Shown here piece after piece: positions 51,444 through 60,050 of a stretch of 64,000 nt of DNA (the stretch's first letter is position 1; the number at the start of each line of letters is the position of its first letter). Position numbers and translations under genes: made by a program. The notes under the pieces were generated by a model that searched no databases, was not told where the DNA came from, and saw only the letters and a list, made by a program, of their open reading frames with translations. This DNA is from Aquitalea denitrificans (lineage in GTDB: Bacteria > Pseudomonadota > Gammaproteobacteria > Burkholderiales > Chromobacteriaceae): the NCBI RefSeq assembly GCF_009856625.1, contig NZ_CP047241.1, forward strand, positions 1,798,001-1,862,000. The letters run 5' to 3'.

Positions 51444-51901
51444 TGTGCGGCTCCTGTTTGAGTACCGGCATATGCACATGGCAGCCGGTCAGGATATCTT
51501 TATGCATCAGAGCGAGCGCAGTCGGTGCAGTAGCATACATAGTCACTGACAGGGGGCCATGTAGGGCTTTCATGCGGCGATAACGCCACGCCGAGCGGTC
51601 TGCCCGATTAGTAAGTCGTCGAACAGATTCTGTACCCTCAGGCTCGGCAAGCTTATTGCCATGCTACAGTTCCAGTTGCCGCTGTCGTGGTATTTCTGGT
51701 GTTAACCCGGTCTCATGTTCAGTACACCAAAGACGGGTATCAAGAATAAAACCGAGACAGCGCCATGATGGAAGCATTGTTTGCGTTGCTTATGGCAGAC
51801 CCTGTTACTCAATGCCCGGCGTGGAGTAAGTGCGTTAGCAGACAGACCGTTAAGCAAATTGTTGGTGATGATGCATGTTCCGACCCAAAGGAGTAGCAAT
51901 C
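51444..51901. other. Divergent intergenic region
   Basis: About 460 bases between the divergent SPFH and BON genes. No reading frame with coding character, no tandem repeat and no clear terminator was seen. A strong ribosome site AAAGGAG ends it before the BON gene. Confidence 0.5.
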
Positions 51902-52558
51902 ATGATCAAGACAGATACCCAGCTACAGACTGATGTCATCGCTGAATTGCAGTGGGACCCGCAGATCAATAGCAGTCAAATCGGCGTGCAAGTCAACGAT
52001 GGTGTCGTTACCCTGAGTGGCGTCGTGACCGATGCCACCCAGAAGTGGTCAGCCGAACGTGCTGCCTTGCGGGTCGAGGGTGTTCAGGCACTGGCGGTTG
52101 AACTGACAGTTGTCGTTCCTGATGCAGAACAGCGTAGTGATAGCGATATTTCACATGCAGCCGCCAGCGCGCTGCAACTGATGGGGACACTCAAGGGGCA
52201 TGCGATCAAGGTCATGGTTGAAAATGGCTGGATTACGCTGGCCGGCGATGTCGAATGGGACTTCCAGCGCAAAGCAGCAAGCAATGTGTTGCGCCATCTT
52301 TCGGGGGTGACCGGCATAAGCAATGCCATCAAGCTACGCAGCAAACCGATCAGCAGTGCAGTCAAGCAAGAAGTGCAAACAGCCCTCAAGCGCCGTGCCA
52401 TCCGCGATATTGACAGCATCACCGTCAGCATTGATGGCGCCGATGTCATTCTTGGTGGCAGTGTACATAGCTGGTCAGAGCAAGCGTTAGCCAGGCATGC
52501 AGCAGCCGGGATGCCAGGAGTACGAAATGTGATAGACAACATCCGCATTGTCATCTGA
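51902..52558 (+). CDS. Triple BON-domain protein
   Basis: ATG 51902 with AAAGGAG 8 bases upstream gives 218 residues. Three BON modules follow each other (about 5-72, 80-147 and 150-217), each with the pattern of a short helix, VxVxxGxVTLxGxV and a closing GVxxVxNxI segment (VNDGVVTLSGVV, VENGWITLAGDV, VDGADVILGGSV-like). No signal peptide is present, so it is probably cytoplasmic. BON proteins of this kind are often induced by osmotic or envelope stress. Confidence 0.9.
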   Translation: MIKTDTQLQTDVIAELQWDPQINSSQIGVQVNDGVVTLSGVVTDATQKWSAERAALRVEGVQALAVELTVVVPDAEQRSDSDISHAAASALQLMGTLKGHAIKVMVENGWITLAGDVEWDFQRKAASNVLRHLSGVTGISNAIKLRSKPISSAVKQEVQTALKRRAIRDIDSITVSIDGADVILGGSVHSWSEQALARHAAAGMPGVRNVIDNIRIVI

Positions 52559-52997
52559 AACCACAGACGCTAAATCGTCCCTTGTTTCTGGCATGGGACA
52601 GGTGGCCTTGCTGAATGAGGGTGCAGCTGGCTGCGAAGGTTTGCAGCCAGGCATTCCCGGGTATCAAACCATCAACTGGCAGGCCTGCAATTAACAGATG
52701 CCCCAATATGGGATTGGCCTTGGATAAGTTTCTTTTTTTATGAAAAACCGACTTCTGTTGGCCAACCTCGAATTGACACCACAATTATTTAACCCAGACA
52801 AATCATCGATAGATTCCGAAAAACAAAAAGTGGCACCTCCGGTCGCATCAGGCCCTCGATGATGCCAGTGCCTTGCGGTTTGCATGGCTTAGAACACAAA
52901 AAAACGAACGATAAGTAAGTAACAACTATCGGCATCAGCAGGTTGCCAAAGGCTATTTGTGCCGAGTTGAAGTCGGGTGCGGTCGATAGGTGCCATT
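52559..52997. other. Intergenic region between convergent genes
   Basis: About 440 bases between the ends of the BON gene and the hydroxyproline dehydratase gene. Short frames on the minus strand (for example near 52560-52780) have no recognisable family. No convincing terminator hairpin was found. Confidence 0.5.
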
Positions 52998-54014
52998 TCA
53001 GCGCAGCAGGAATCCTTGGCCAATCAAATCACCGGGTTCCAACGACCAGCTGGCCTTGCCGCTGTAGTAGGCGCGGCCACCCACGTGCACACGTACGGCG
53101 GCATGGCCCGGCAGCGTGGCCGGCTGTCTCACCGCTGCGGTGAAGCGCGCACCGGTCAGGCTTTCAAACTCACATGACTCACCTTGCGCAACCTGCCCTT
53201 TGGCGTGGCGAATTGCCATACGCGCAGTCACCCCCGACCCTGTTGGGCTACGGTCCACTTCGGCATTGGCAAACACGCATACATTGCGGCTGCAGCCGGC
53301 CTCGGCCGTGTCGCGGCCATCGGTGAGGATGCTGCCGTATAAAAAGCCCAGGTCCTCGGCCTCCGGGTGGCGCACCTGGATGGCCTGGTTGACGGCGGCA
53401 GTCAGCGCCGAGGCGGCATCCACCAGATCACGCAGTCGGCCATCCAGTGTCACGCCCAGCCGGGCTGCAGCGGTAATGGCATAAAAGGCACCGCCGTAGC
53501 CGATATCGACGGTAACTTCGCCCACGCCCGGCACCTGTACCGGTAGGTCCAGCGCAAAAGCAAAGGCGGGTACGCTGTCAAAGTGCACGGCACCGGCTTT
53601 GCCGTTCACCACGTCGACATAGGCTTCCACCAGGCCGCAGGGGCATTCGATTCCCACCCGGGTGAGTGGCTCCACCGCCTTGACCTGGCCGGTATCCACC
53701 GCAAAGCGCGCCAGGGCGATGACGGCGTGGCCGCACATCGTGCTATAGCCTTCGTTATGGGTGAACAGCACAGCCAGATCGGCACCGGGCAGCGATGGCT
53801 CTACCAGCACCGCGCCATACATGTCGTAATGCCCGCGCGGTTCAAACATCAGCAGACGGCGCACCTCGTCCAGCTGTTCGCTCATGAAGCGGCGTTTGGC
53901 CAGAATGTCCTCACCCTTGATGTGTTCGATCAGATTGCACACGATGCGTACCGGTTCGCCACCGGTATGCATTTCCACGGTTTCAACGACAAAGCCTTCT
54001 AGTTTGATGCTCAT
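52998..54014 (-). CDS. trans-3-hydroxy-L-proline dehydratase (proline racemase family)
   Basis: ATG 54014 (AAGGA 8 bases upstream) gives 338 residues of the proline racemase fold. The first catalytic residue is Cys 94 in YSTMCGHAVIAL. The second active position reads DRSPTGSGVTAR, with Thr in place of the Cys of racemases and epimerases. A Cys/Thr pair is the mark of trans-3-hydroxy-L-proline dehydratase, which makes delta-1-pyrroline-2-carboxylate. The next gene encodes an ornithine-cyclodeaminase-type reductase that would use this product. Substrate specificity is inferred, not shown. Confidence 0.87.
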   Translation of the reverse strand: MSIKLEGFVVETVEMHTGGEPVRIVCNLIEHIKGEDILAKRRFMSEQLDEVRRLLMFEPRGHYDMYGAVLVEPSLPGADLAVLFTHNEGYSTMCGHAVIALARFAVDTGQVKAVEPLTRVGIECPCGLVEAYVDVVNGKAGAVHFDSVPAFAFALDLPVQVPGVGEVTVDIGYGGAFYAITAAARLGVTLDGRLRDLVDAASALTAAVNQAIQVRHPEAEDLGFLYGSILTDGRDTAEAGCSRNVCVFANAEVDRSPTGSGVTARMAIRHAKGQVAQGESCEFESLTGARFTAAVRQPATLPGHAAVRVHVGGRAYYSGKASWSLEPGDLIGQGFLLR

Positions 54015-54095
54015 GCTGGTGTCCTTTTCGGGGTGTCGCAGCCAGAGGGTGCTGCTTGGCACGATGTTGTTGCTTAGGGCCATGGCCCTGCTTGC

Positions 54096-55034
54096 TCATG
54101 CGTTGGCGGGATGGCTGGCTTGCCAGTGCTGCAGTGCGCAGCGTGCGGCGGCCAGGTCCCATGCTGCCGTGCCTACGCTCTTGAAGATAACCGGCCGGCC
54201 AGGGTCTACCCGGCCAGCCACCGCGTCGGCCAGCGAGGCTACGCTGTTCCAGTCGATGCCGGCCTGGATCAGGTCGCCGGCTTCGTGGCGCGCACCCGCC
54301 GGGTCGTCGGAGAACAGCTGACTACCTGCGATGGAGACAGGTCCCAGCTCGGCCATGTCCGGCTTGAAGGCCCCGACACCGATCAGCAGGCGATCGATCC
54401 GGGCAGCTTCGTTGTATACCGGGGCCTTGCTGGTGGTCAGCATGATGACCACGGTCGATTTTTCCGCAATGCGACCGCTTGCCGGTTGCAGTTGCAGGTT
54501 TAGCGCGGCGTGGCGTTGGCAGAATGCTTGTGCGGAGTCCAGGTTCAGGCCATGTACATCTACGCGGATGCCCGGATACAAGGTGGCCAGCGCCTCCAGA
54601 TGCCCGGAAGCCTGCTTGCCCTTACCAATCAGCGAGACATGGGTCGGCGCAGCCGGGTGCAGCAGGGAAATGGCCAGCATGGAGACGGCAGCGGTGCGTC
54701 TGGCGGTGACTGTGGGGCCGTCCAGCACCAGCAGCGGCAGCCCGGTAGCCGCGTCGTAAACACTGACGATGCCGTTAATGGTGGGTAACTGGCTGGCGCT
54801 GTTGGCCGGGCATACATTCACCAGCTTGTGCATGCCGATATCGCGTGCAGTCGCCGGCATGGATAGCAGCACACCCTCGCCGGCCAGTGGCAGTATCTGC
54901 CGTTCCGGGCTGGCAATCTGCCCGGCCTGATACTCAATGGCGGCAGTGGAAAGTACCTGGCACAGCTGCTTGAAGGGCAGCATGTCTGCAGTTTGCTGAG
55001 CGGTCAGTACCGGCAGGCTTGTCGGTTGGTTCAT
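54096..55034 (-). CDS. Ornithine cyclodeaminase family, probable pyrroline-2-carboxylate reductase
   Basis: A 312-residue NAD(P)-dependent enzyme with the OCD/mu-crystallin layout: MHKLVNVCPANSASQLPTINGIV, LLVLDGPTVTARRTAAVSMLA, the Rossmann entry HVSLIGKGKQASGHLEAL, and GVGAFKPDMAEL. Its pairing with a Cys/Thr proline-racemase-type dehydratase points to reduction of delta-1-pyrroline-2-carboxylate to L-proline. It is the first gene of the pair; a TGTTTACCAA motif lies upstream at 55107. Confidence 0.87.
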   Translation of the reverse strand: MNQPTSLPVLTAQQTADMLPFKQLCQVLSTAAIEYQAGQIASPERQILPLAGEGVLLSMPATARDIGMHKLVNVCPANSASQLPTINGIVSVYDAATGLPLLVLDGPTVTARRTAAVSMLAISLLHPAAPTHVSLIGKGKQASGHLEALATLYPGIRVDVHGLNLDSAQAFCQRHAALNLQLQPASGRIAEKSTVVIMLTTSKAPVYNEAARIDRLLIGVGAFKPDMAELGPVSIAGSQLFSDDPAGARHEAGDLIQAGIDWNSVASLADAVAGRVDPGRPVIFKSVGTAAWDLAAARCALQHWQASHPANA

Positions 55035-55407
55035 GATGCTTCACCCCTCGCATTGACTTTGCATTCTGGTCTTCTATTAAAGCCTGTTTTTCAAATTTGG
55101 TTTTAATGTTTACCAAAATAATGTTGATGGCTGAATTATTACCAGTCACTCGTTAATGTGGCAAATAAAATAAACCAAAAATGAAATGCAGGTGATATTG
55201 GTGACCAATTTGCAACAGGATGGCAGAGTTTGGTCGTGGCTGGCTGCTAAACCTGCATTTTGGTTCGTTGTTCTGACCGGAATAAGGCTGTGCAGGGGCA
55301 GACAGGCTTGCGCGGGAGCAAGTGCTTGCCGCTGCATCAGGTGGCGCTTCAGGCAAGATGGGAGCGGGATGGCCGGCGCGGCTCCGGCAGTGCGGGGCAG
55401 GAACAGG
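55035..55407. other. Intergenic region before the hydroxyproline genes
   Basis: About 370 bases between the GntR gene end and the OCD-family gene start, both on the minus strand. It includes an A/T-rich section with the motif TGTTTACCAA (55107-55116) and a looser dyad TTTGGT-N10-ACCAAA around it. No gene was seen. Confidence 0.55.
55107..55116. promoter_or_regulatory. GntR operator candidate upstream of the OCD-family gene
   Basis: TGTTTACCAA lies 73 bases before the start of the reductase gene. The identical ten bases occur before the GntR gene (56225-56234). It forms half of the dyad TTTGGT-N10-ACCAAA. Confidence 0.5.
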
Positions 55408-56151
55408 CTAGCGTGTGGCAATGTCCTTGCGCACCCGCTTGATATGGCCTTCCACATAAAAGGCCGCGGCGTCGGCATCGCCGTTGACGATGGCTTCGTA
55501 GATCAGCTGATGCTCGGCGACGTAGAGCCGGATGCGGTCAGGGTCGTAAATTCCATCATCACGCAGCCTTTGCCATAGTGGCTGGTCCATGCTTTTGGAT
55601 ATTTCGTCGGCCATCTTGATGATGAGCGGATTAAGGGTCATGGCGGCCAGTTGGTGGTGGAACAGGCGGTCGCTCTCGTGCCACAGCGCTTGCTGTTGCG
55701 GATCGGAAATATCATGCACGCTCGCCATCATCGCCAGATACTGCTCTGCCAGCGGATCGCGTCTATGCTGTCTGGCGGCCAGCCGGGCAATGGTCGGCTC
55801 CATCAGCAGGCGTACTTCCAGCGTGGCCAGCGGGCTGAGGTCGGCATCGGGCGGCAGGCTGCCGGTACCGGTTTGAACCGTGGCCAGGATCGGTGTGTCG
55901 GGCAGGGCATTCACATAGGTGCCGGACCCCTGTTTGGTGAAAACCCGCCCTTCATTCTGCAGTGCACCGATGGCCTCCCTGACTGCCGGACGGCTGACAC
56001 CAAAACGGCTGGCCAGTACACGCTCGGCAGGCAGGCGCGTGCCAACCGGGAAGTGGCCGTTGTCGATACTTTCGCGGATCTTGTCGGCAACTTGCTCGTA
56101 AACCTGCTTGGCGCGAAATTCCGTTACGGGCAGTGCGGTGGTGTTGGTCAT
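55408..56151 (-). CDS. GntR-family (FadR/FCD) regulator
   Basis: ATG 56151 with GAGG 5 bases upstream gives 247 residues. The winged helix (VYEQVADKIRESIDNGHFPV, LPAERVLASRFGVSRPAVRE, EGRVFTKQGSGTYV) is followed by an all-helical FCD ligand domain with metal-type His residues (EQYLAMMASVHDIS, FHHQLAAMT, EHQLIYEAI). It is next to the hydroxyproline genes and shares a motif with their promoter, so it probably controls them. The longer open frame upstream is not coding. Confidence 0.9.
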   Translation of the reverse strand: MTNTTALPVTEFRAKQVYEQVADKIRESIDNGHFPVGTRLPAERVLASRFGVSRPAVREAIGALQNEGRVFTKQGSGTYVNALPDTPILATVQTGTGSLPPDADLSPLATLEVRLLMEPTIARLAARQHRRDPLAEQYLAMMASVHDISDPQQQALWHESDRLFHHQLAAMTLNPLIIKMADEISKSMDQPLWQRLRDDGIYDPDRIRLYVAEHQLIYEAIVNGDADAAAFYVEGHIKRVRKDIATR

Positions 56152-56224
56152 GGCATCCTCTGGCAGACAGGAGCTTCCCCGTGGCTGGGGCCTGCTGTGG
56201 CGGATTGTAGCATCTGGAAAGAAT

Positions 56225-56234
56225 TGTTTACCAA
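56225..56234. promoter_or_regulatory. GntR operator candidate upstream of its own gene
   Basis: TGTTTACCAA, identical to the site at 55107-55116, 74 bases before the gntR start; it continues into CCAA-TC-TTGG. The like distance to both start codons supports one regulator binding both. Confidence 0.5.
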
Positions 56235-56249
56235 TCTTGGGCGCTGTGT

Positions 56250-57092
56250 TCAGGGGTACCGGAATATATCGGGTGGCGGCGGGTTGCCGGGCGAGGGGTG
56301 CCGCAAAAAGTGCCGGATCATTCTGGCGACTGTTACGTCCTGCTCCCGGTGCGGTACATGGCGGATGCCCGGCATGAGGTGCAGTTCGGCGCGGGCCTGC
56401 ACGCCGGCGGCAATCTGTTGCGGATGTCGCTTGGTGCCGTACTCGTCCTCGGTTCCGTGAATCACCAGTGTCGGGCAGCGCACCTGTGGTAACACGGCAG
56501 CCAGCGACCAGTCGGCAAAATCGGGGGCAAGCCAGGTTTCGGTCCAGGCATCGACTACCCATTTTGCCTTGTCGCCATGGTAGCGAGCCAGTCGCTGCAT
56601 AGCGTCCGGCTGACGAAACTGCGTGCGCGCCAGTGCTATCCCGCTACGGGTGCGGTCTTCAACAAAGGCCTGGGCTGATTCGGTAATCAGTGCGGCGCAG
56701 CTGTCCGGGTGCATGGCGGCGCAGTACACCGCCATGCCGCCGCCCACACTGTGGCCCATGACGATGCAGCGGGCAAAGCCGAAATGTGCTTGCAGCAGCG
56801 GGAAATACTCTACTGCCTCGGTGGCGATGAAATCCAGCTCCAGCCGGTCATCACGGGCATCTGACTGGCCAAAACCCAGCCGGTCATAGGCAATCACCGG
56901 ATGACCGGTCTGCTCGGCCAGCAGGGCGGGAAAATCACGCCACAGGGCCACGCAGCCCAGCGAATCGTGCAGCAGCAGGATGGGCATGGCGCTGAAGGGC
57001 AGCTTGGCGGTGGCTGGCTGCCAGCATTGGGCATGCAGCGTGCCGTGGGGGGTGGCGATCCGGTGTGTGCTGGCGGCTATGGTGTTGTGCAT
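56250..57092 (-). CDS. Alpha/beta hydrolase
   Basis: A 280-residue enzyme with the nucleophile elbow MGHSVGGGMA (Ser), the oxyanion region LLLHDSLGCVALWRDFP, a probable acid in VIHGTEDEYG and His in GIRHVPHREQD. It is closest in style to MhpC-type hydrolases. The ribosome site GGAGG is 10 bases upstream, about 170 bases after the thioesterase gene. Both may form one operon acting on an acyl-CoA or ester substrate, controlled by the divergent GlxA-type regulator. Confidence 0.87.
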   Translation of the reverse strand: MHNTIAASTHRIATPHGTLHAQCWQPATAKLPFSAMPILLLHDSLGCVALWRDFPALLAEQTGHPVIAYDRLGFGQSDARDDRLELDFIATEAVEYFPLLQAHFGFARCIVMGHSVGGGMAVYCAAMHPDSCAALITESAQAFVEDRTRSGIALARTQFRQPDAMQRLARYHGDKAKWVVDAWTETWLAPDFADWSLAAVLPQVRCPTLVIHGTEDEYGTKRHPQQIAAGVQARAELHLMPGIRHVPHREQDVTVARMIRHFLRHPSPGNPPPPDIFRYP

Positions 57093-57261
57093 GGCATCAG
57101 CCTCCCAGAAAGTGGCGCAGCTGGCCAGTGGCTGTCACGTTGATGAGTACGGTTGGCAGCAGGCTACAACAGCAGGCCGCCAGCAGGGTGATGAGCAGGC
57201 CGGGCAGGCTGGTCAGAAACAAAGGCCGGTGCAATGACCGGCACTGCAGCCGCCATGGTGC

Positions 57262-58062
57262 TCAGGCAAATACCGCCACTACCTGGCGCGACAGGGCCAC
57301 CAGTTCGCCATCCGGCCCGTGCAGATGGGCATCCTGATTGGTATAGCCATCGCGCGCGGCAACCAGGCTGGCATCCATGCGCCACCAGCCCTCATTGCTG
57401 ACCGGCTGGCCGTGGTGGACGAACTCCAGTTCCCAGCTGATGGTACTGGCGGGGGCGTGCCCCTGCACCATGGACAGCGCCACCGGTGGAATGGCATCGG
57501 CCATGGCCACGATCTGTTCTTCGCCCATCAGTCCGGGGTCGCGCTGCCGCAGCAAGATGCGGTTGGCCGGCTGGGAGTGACCGCTGAACGGCAGGCCGCC
57601 TTCCATCCAGCGGTAGGCATAGTGACGGGTGAATTCCGGCGACATGCCAGGGATGAAAGGCAATTCGGGGCCTCCGCTGATCCCGTCCGCCAATGGCCGG
57701 GCTGCCGGCCTGAGCGACAGGGCTGAATCCCGTGACGCGCCGAAAACGGCCACAAACATGGCGGCCACCTGATCGCCAGCCAGCAGTCGTGTCGCCATCT
57801 GCACTGCCGAGCGGCCTTGGCGCAGCAGTTCCACTTGCAGGCCAAGCCGGCCTGGTGCCGCGGGGGCGGCAAAGGTGGTGTGCAGCGACCACAGCGGCGG
57901 CAGATCCGGCATGGCGGTGCGCATGGCGCGCACCGCCAGCAGCGCCTGTATACCGCCAAACAGGGTGCGGCCCTGCGCCCAGCTGTCATCTACCTCGGCA
58001 TTGAACCAGCCAGGTTGGCCTGCTATGGGGCTGATGCTGAGGCAAACGTCTTCGATATGCAT
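57262..58062 (-). CDS. Acyl-CoA thioesterase family protein (double hot-dog)
   Basis: A 266-residue protein with two hot-dog halves: WAQGRTLFGGIQALLAVRAM with LWSLHTTFAAPAAPGRL in the first, and MADAIPPVALSM, STISWELEFVHH and WWRMDASLVAARDGYTNQDA in the second. This matches the TesB-like thioesterase family (PF13622). It diverges from the AraC-type regulator at 58176 and precedes a hydrolase gene, suggesting an inducible catabolic pair. Confidence 0.85.
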   Translation of the reverse strand: MHIEDVCLSISPIAGQPGWFNAEVDDSWAQGRTLFGGIQALLAVRAMRTAMPDLPPLWSLHTTFAAPAAPGRLGLQVELLRQGRSAVQMATRLLAGDQVAAMFVAVFGASRDSALSLRPAARPLADGISGGPELPFIPGMSPEFTRHYAYRWMEGGLPFSGHSQPANRILLRQRDPGLMGEEQIVAMADAIPPVALSMVQGHAPASTISWELEFVHHGQPVSNEGWWRMDASLVAARDGYTNQDAHLHGPDGELVALSRQVVAVFA

Positions 58063-58135
58063 GCTGGTTCCTTGTGTCTGGCGGCTGAAATAAGCAATGG
58101 CTGGCAGTCTAGCAGTGACATTTTGCTGGCTGCAG

Positions 58136-58170
58136 TGGCAATATTGACAATCTTCATGTCGATATTGCCA
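58136..58170. promoter_or_regulatory. Long inverted repeat before the GlxA-type regulator
   Basis: TGGCAATATTGAC (58136-58148) is mirrored by GTCGATATTGCCA (58158-58170), 12 of 13 bases pairing across a 9-base spacer. It ends 5 bases before the ATG of the regulator and about 75 bases from the thioesterase start, well placed to control both. Confidence 0.65.
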
Positions 58171-58175
58171 ATCTC

Positions 58176-59153
58176 ATGCATCAGGTACGTTTTCTTTTGC
58201 TGGACGGCTGTTATGCCGGCAGCGTAACCGGGTTTATCGATCTGCTGCATTTTGCCAACCAGATTGCGGCACGCAAGGGCTGGCCCGAACCGTTTCACTG
58301 GCGGGTGTTCAGCCTGGATGGCCAAGCAGTAGCAACCGCCTCCGGCATCAAACTGACTCCGGATGGAGATGTGGCGCTGGCCGAGGAGGCGGACACGCTG
58401 GTGCTGCCGCCGCTGACCTATCAGTGTTTGAGCGAATTTGAAGCCAGGCTGGCGGCCGAAACGACAGCCGGTGCCTTGGCGGTTCGCCTGCATGCGGCAG
58501 GTCGGCGCATTCTGTCTTTCTGTACCGGCGTGCCCTTGCTGGCCGAGCATGGTTTGCTGGATGGCAGGTCCGCGACGGTGAGCTGGTGGCTGCACCACTG
58601 GTTTGGTCAGCGCTATCCGCAAGTGCAGCTACAGGATTACGCCACCTGTAGCGAGGCAGATGGCGTGTGGTGCGGCGGGGCAACGACCTCCTATATCGAC
58701 CTGGCCTTGCGGCTGATCCGGCAGGAAGGCGGAATGGCACTGGCCATGTCCTGCTCGCGGCTGATGCTGGCAGATATCAACCGGGCCAGCCAGGCACCTT
58801 ATATGTCCATGCAGAGTTTCGCCGGCCATGGCGACGCGCTGGTGCTGCGCTGTCAGGATTGGTTGCAGCGACATCTGGATCGGCCCTACCGGCTGGGTGA
58901 GATGGCTGACAGCGTGGGTGCCAGTGAACGCACGGTAATGCGGCGTTTCCAGCTGGCGCTTGGTCAACCGCCGCTGCGCTACCTGCAACAGCTACGCTTG
59001 CAGGCTGCACGCCGCCTGCTGGAAACCAGCGCGCTGTCATTGGACGAGATTGTTGGCCGGGTTGGTTACGCCGACTCAGCCAGTTTCCGCCGTTTGTTCC
59101 AGCGGGAACTGCACTGCACGCCGGCAGAATACCGCCGTCGATTTGCGACCTGA
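58176..59153 (+). CDS. GlxA-family transcriptional regulator (DJ-1/PfpI plus AraC)
   Basis: A 325-residue protein. Residues 1-190 are a DJ-1/PfpI-like domain (VRFLLLDGCYAGSVTGFIDL; SFCTGVPLLAEHGLLDGR with the Cys at the nucleophile elbow; ATCSEADGVWCGGATTSYID). Residues 220-322 are an AraC DNA-binding domain with two helix-turn-helix units (LGEMADSVGASERTVMRRFQ and SLDEIVGRVGYADSASFRRL). It probably activates the divergent thioesterase/hydrolase genes and itself through the inverted repeat just before its start. Confidence 0.9.
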   Translation: MHQVRFLLLDGCYAGSVTGFIDLLHFANQIAARKGWPEPFHWRVFSLDGQAVATASGIKLTPDGDVALAEEADTLVLPPLTYQCLSEFEARLAAETTAGALAVRLHAAGRRILSFCTGVPLLAEHGLLDGRSATVSWWLHHWFGQRYPQVQLQDYATCSEADGVWCGGATTSYIDLALRLIRQEGGMALAMSCSRLMLADINRASQAPYMSMQSFAGHGDALVLRCQDWLQRHLDRPYRLGEMADSVGASERTVMRRFQLALGQPPLRYLQQLRLQAARRLLETSALSLDEIVGRVGYADSASFRRLFQRELHCTPAEYRRRFAT

Positions 59154-59251
59154 TGGCTGAGCCGGGCCTGGCAGGATTAATCGGACTAATACGTAAGTTC
59201 TACATTCTTCTTAACTGATGTTTGTGATAATCACTGCAAAAGGGGATAGGA

Positions 59252-59470
59252 ATGCAGCATTTACATGCAGTGGAAGCGGAACTGAACAGCTATCTGCAGG
59301 GAATCATCGAACAGTGGCACAAGACACCGGCACCCGGCGAAGAGGAGGTCAGGGAACATGTGCGCAGCCTGTTTGCCCGGCTTGCTTCCGACGAGGAGCG
59401 CCGGTATCTGCAGGAAAAAACCGTGGATCTGCTGGAAAAGGCATTGACCTTCATTCGGCTGGATACGTAG
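59252..59470 (+). CDS. Small helical hypothetical protein
   Basis: A 72-residue acidic, highly helical protein (EAELNSYLQGIIEQWHKTPA, DEERRYLQEKTVDLLEKAL) with no Cys and no known motif. It has a ribosome site of the AGG type in GGGGATAGGA just before ATG. Coding bias and regular amphipathic helices argue for a real gene; function unknown. It stands alone, followed by a long non-coding stretch. Confidence 0.65.
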   Translation: MQHLHAVEAELNSYLQGIIEQWHKTPAPGEEEVREHVRSLFARLASDEERRYLQEKTVDLLEKALTFIRLDT

Positions 59471-60050
59471 CGTGTTGCCTTGACTCAACTCTGGCGATGC
59501 ACCATGCCTTCTGCCAGCGTGTCCAGAGGCCTGTGTAAATCGACCATTACTCATTGCATCGTTGACCGGCTGCTTTGGCCTGCCTGCTGCCAAGCAACTC
59601 AGGATCGTCAGTCGAACGCCGGCATGGATCGGAAGCGATCTGATTCCGATCCATGCTGTCTGGGCCGTAGCGTGCAGAAAGCTGTGGTGTGGATAGTTGC
59701 CGTGGCTGTCTCAACACGCCATGCCCGTGTCACGCAGTGCAGCCTGCAAGGTGGTGATACGCATCATAAAACCTGGCGGTGGCCGCCATCAGCAGAGCCC
59801 CCATGGCAGAACATCGTCGAGGCTGGCCTGACGGCCTTGCAGCTGAAAATCAAAATCGTGGGCAGCAATCATTTGCCACCGTGCCAATGAACAATTGGGT
59901 CTGGTGCCAGATGTCAAAGCACCGTGCGCCATGAGTCAGTTCGGGAATTTTGCGACCAATTCATCAACAAATCTGGTCGGAATCAGACAATTTCTAGCAT
60001 GGATTAGAATCGATAATCGGGTGGTTTTCATCAGATTGTTTGGAACTGAC
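59471..60050. other. Gene-poor region
   Basis: About 580 bases with no convincing gene. It holds a perfect 13-base inverted repeat (59622-59656). A 47-residue minus-strand frame (59789-59932) contains MIAAHDFDFQLQGRQASLDD, which reads like a real protein tail, but it has no ribosome site and no recognised family; it may be a decayed gene end. The final part should contain the cupin gene promoter. Confidence 0.5.
59622..59656. repeat. Perfect 13-base inverted repeat
   Basis: GCATGGATCGGAA pairs perfectly with TTCCGATCCATGC across a 9-base spacer. No T run follows on either strand, so it is not a standard terminator. It may be a protein-binding dyad or the end of a lost mobile element. Confidence 0.7.

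Noticed and set aside
55186..55578. 130-residue plus-strand frame over the end of the GntR gene
   Set aside because: Half of it is antisense to the clearly coding GntR gene and the rest has no motif, no ribosome site and odd composition.
57097..57222. 41-residue hydrophobic frame between the thioesterase and hydrolase genes, minus strand
   Set aside because: Only TTG starts and no ribosome site. It is the read-through frame of the thioesterase after its stop; the hydrophobic look may come from Leu-rich GC composition.
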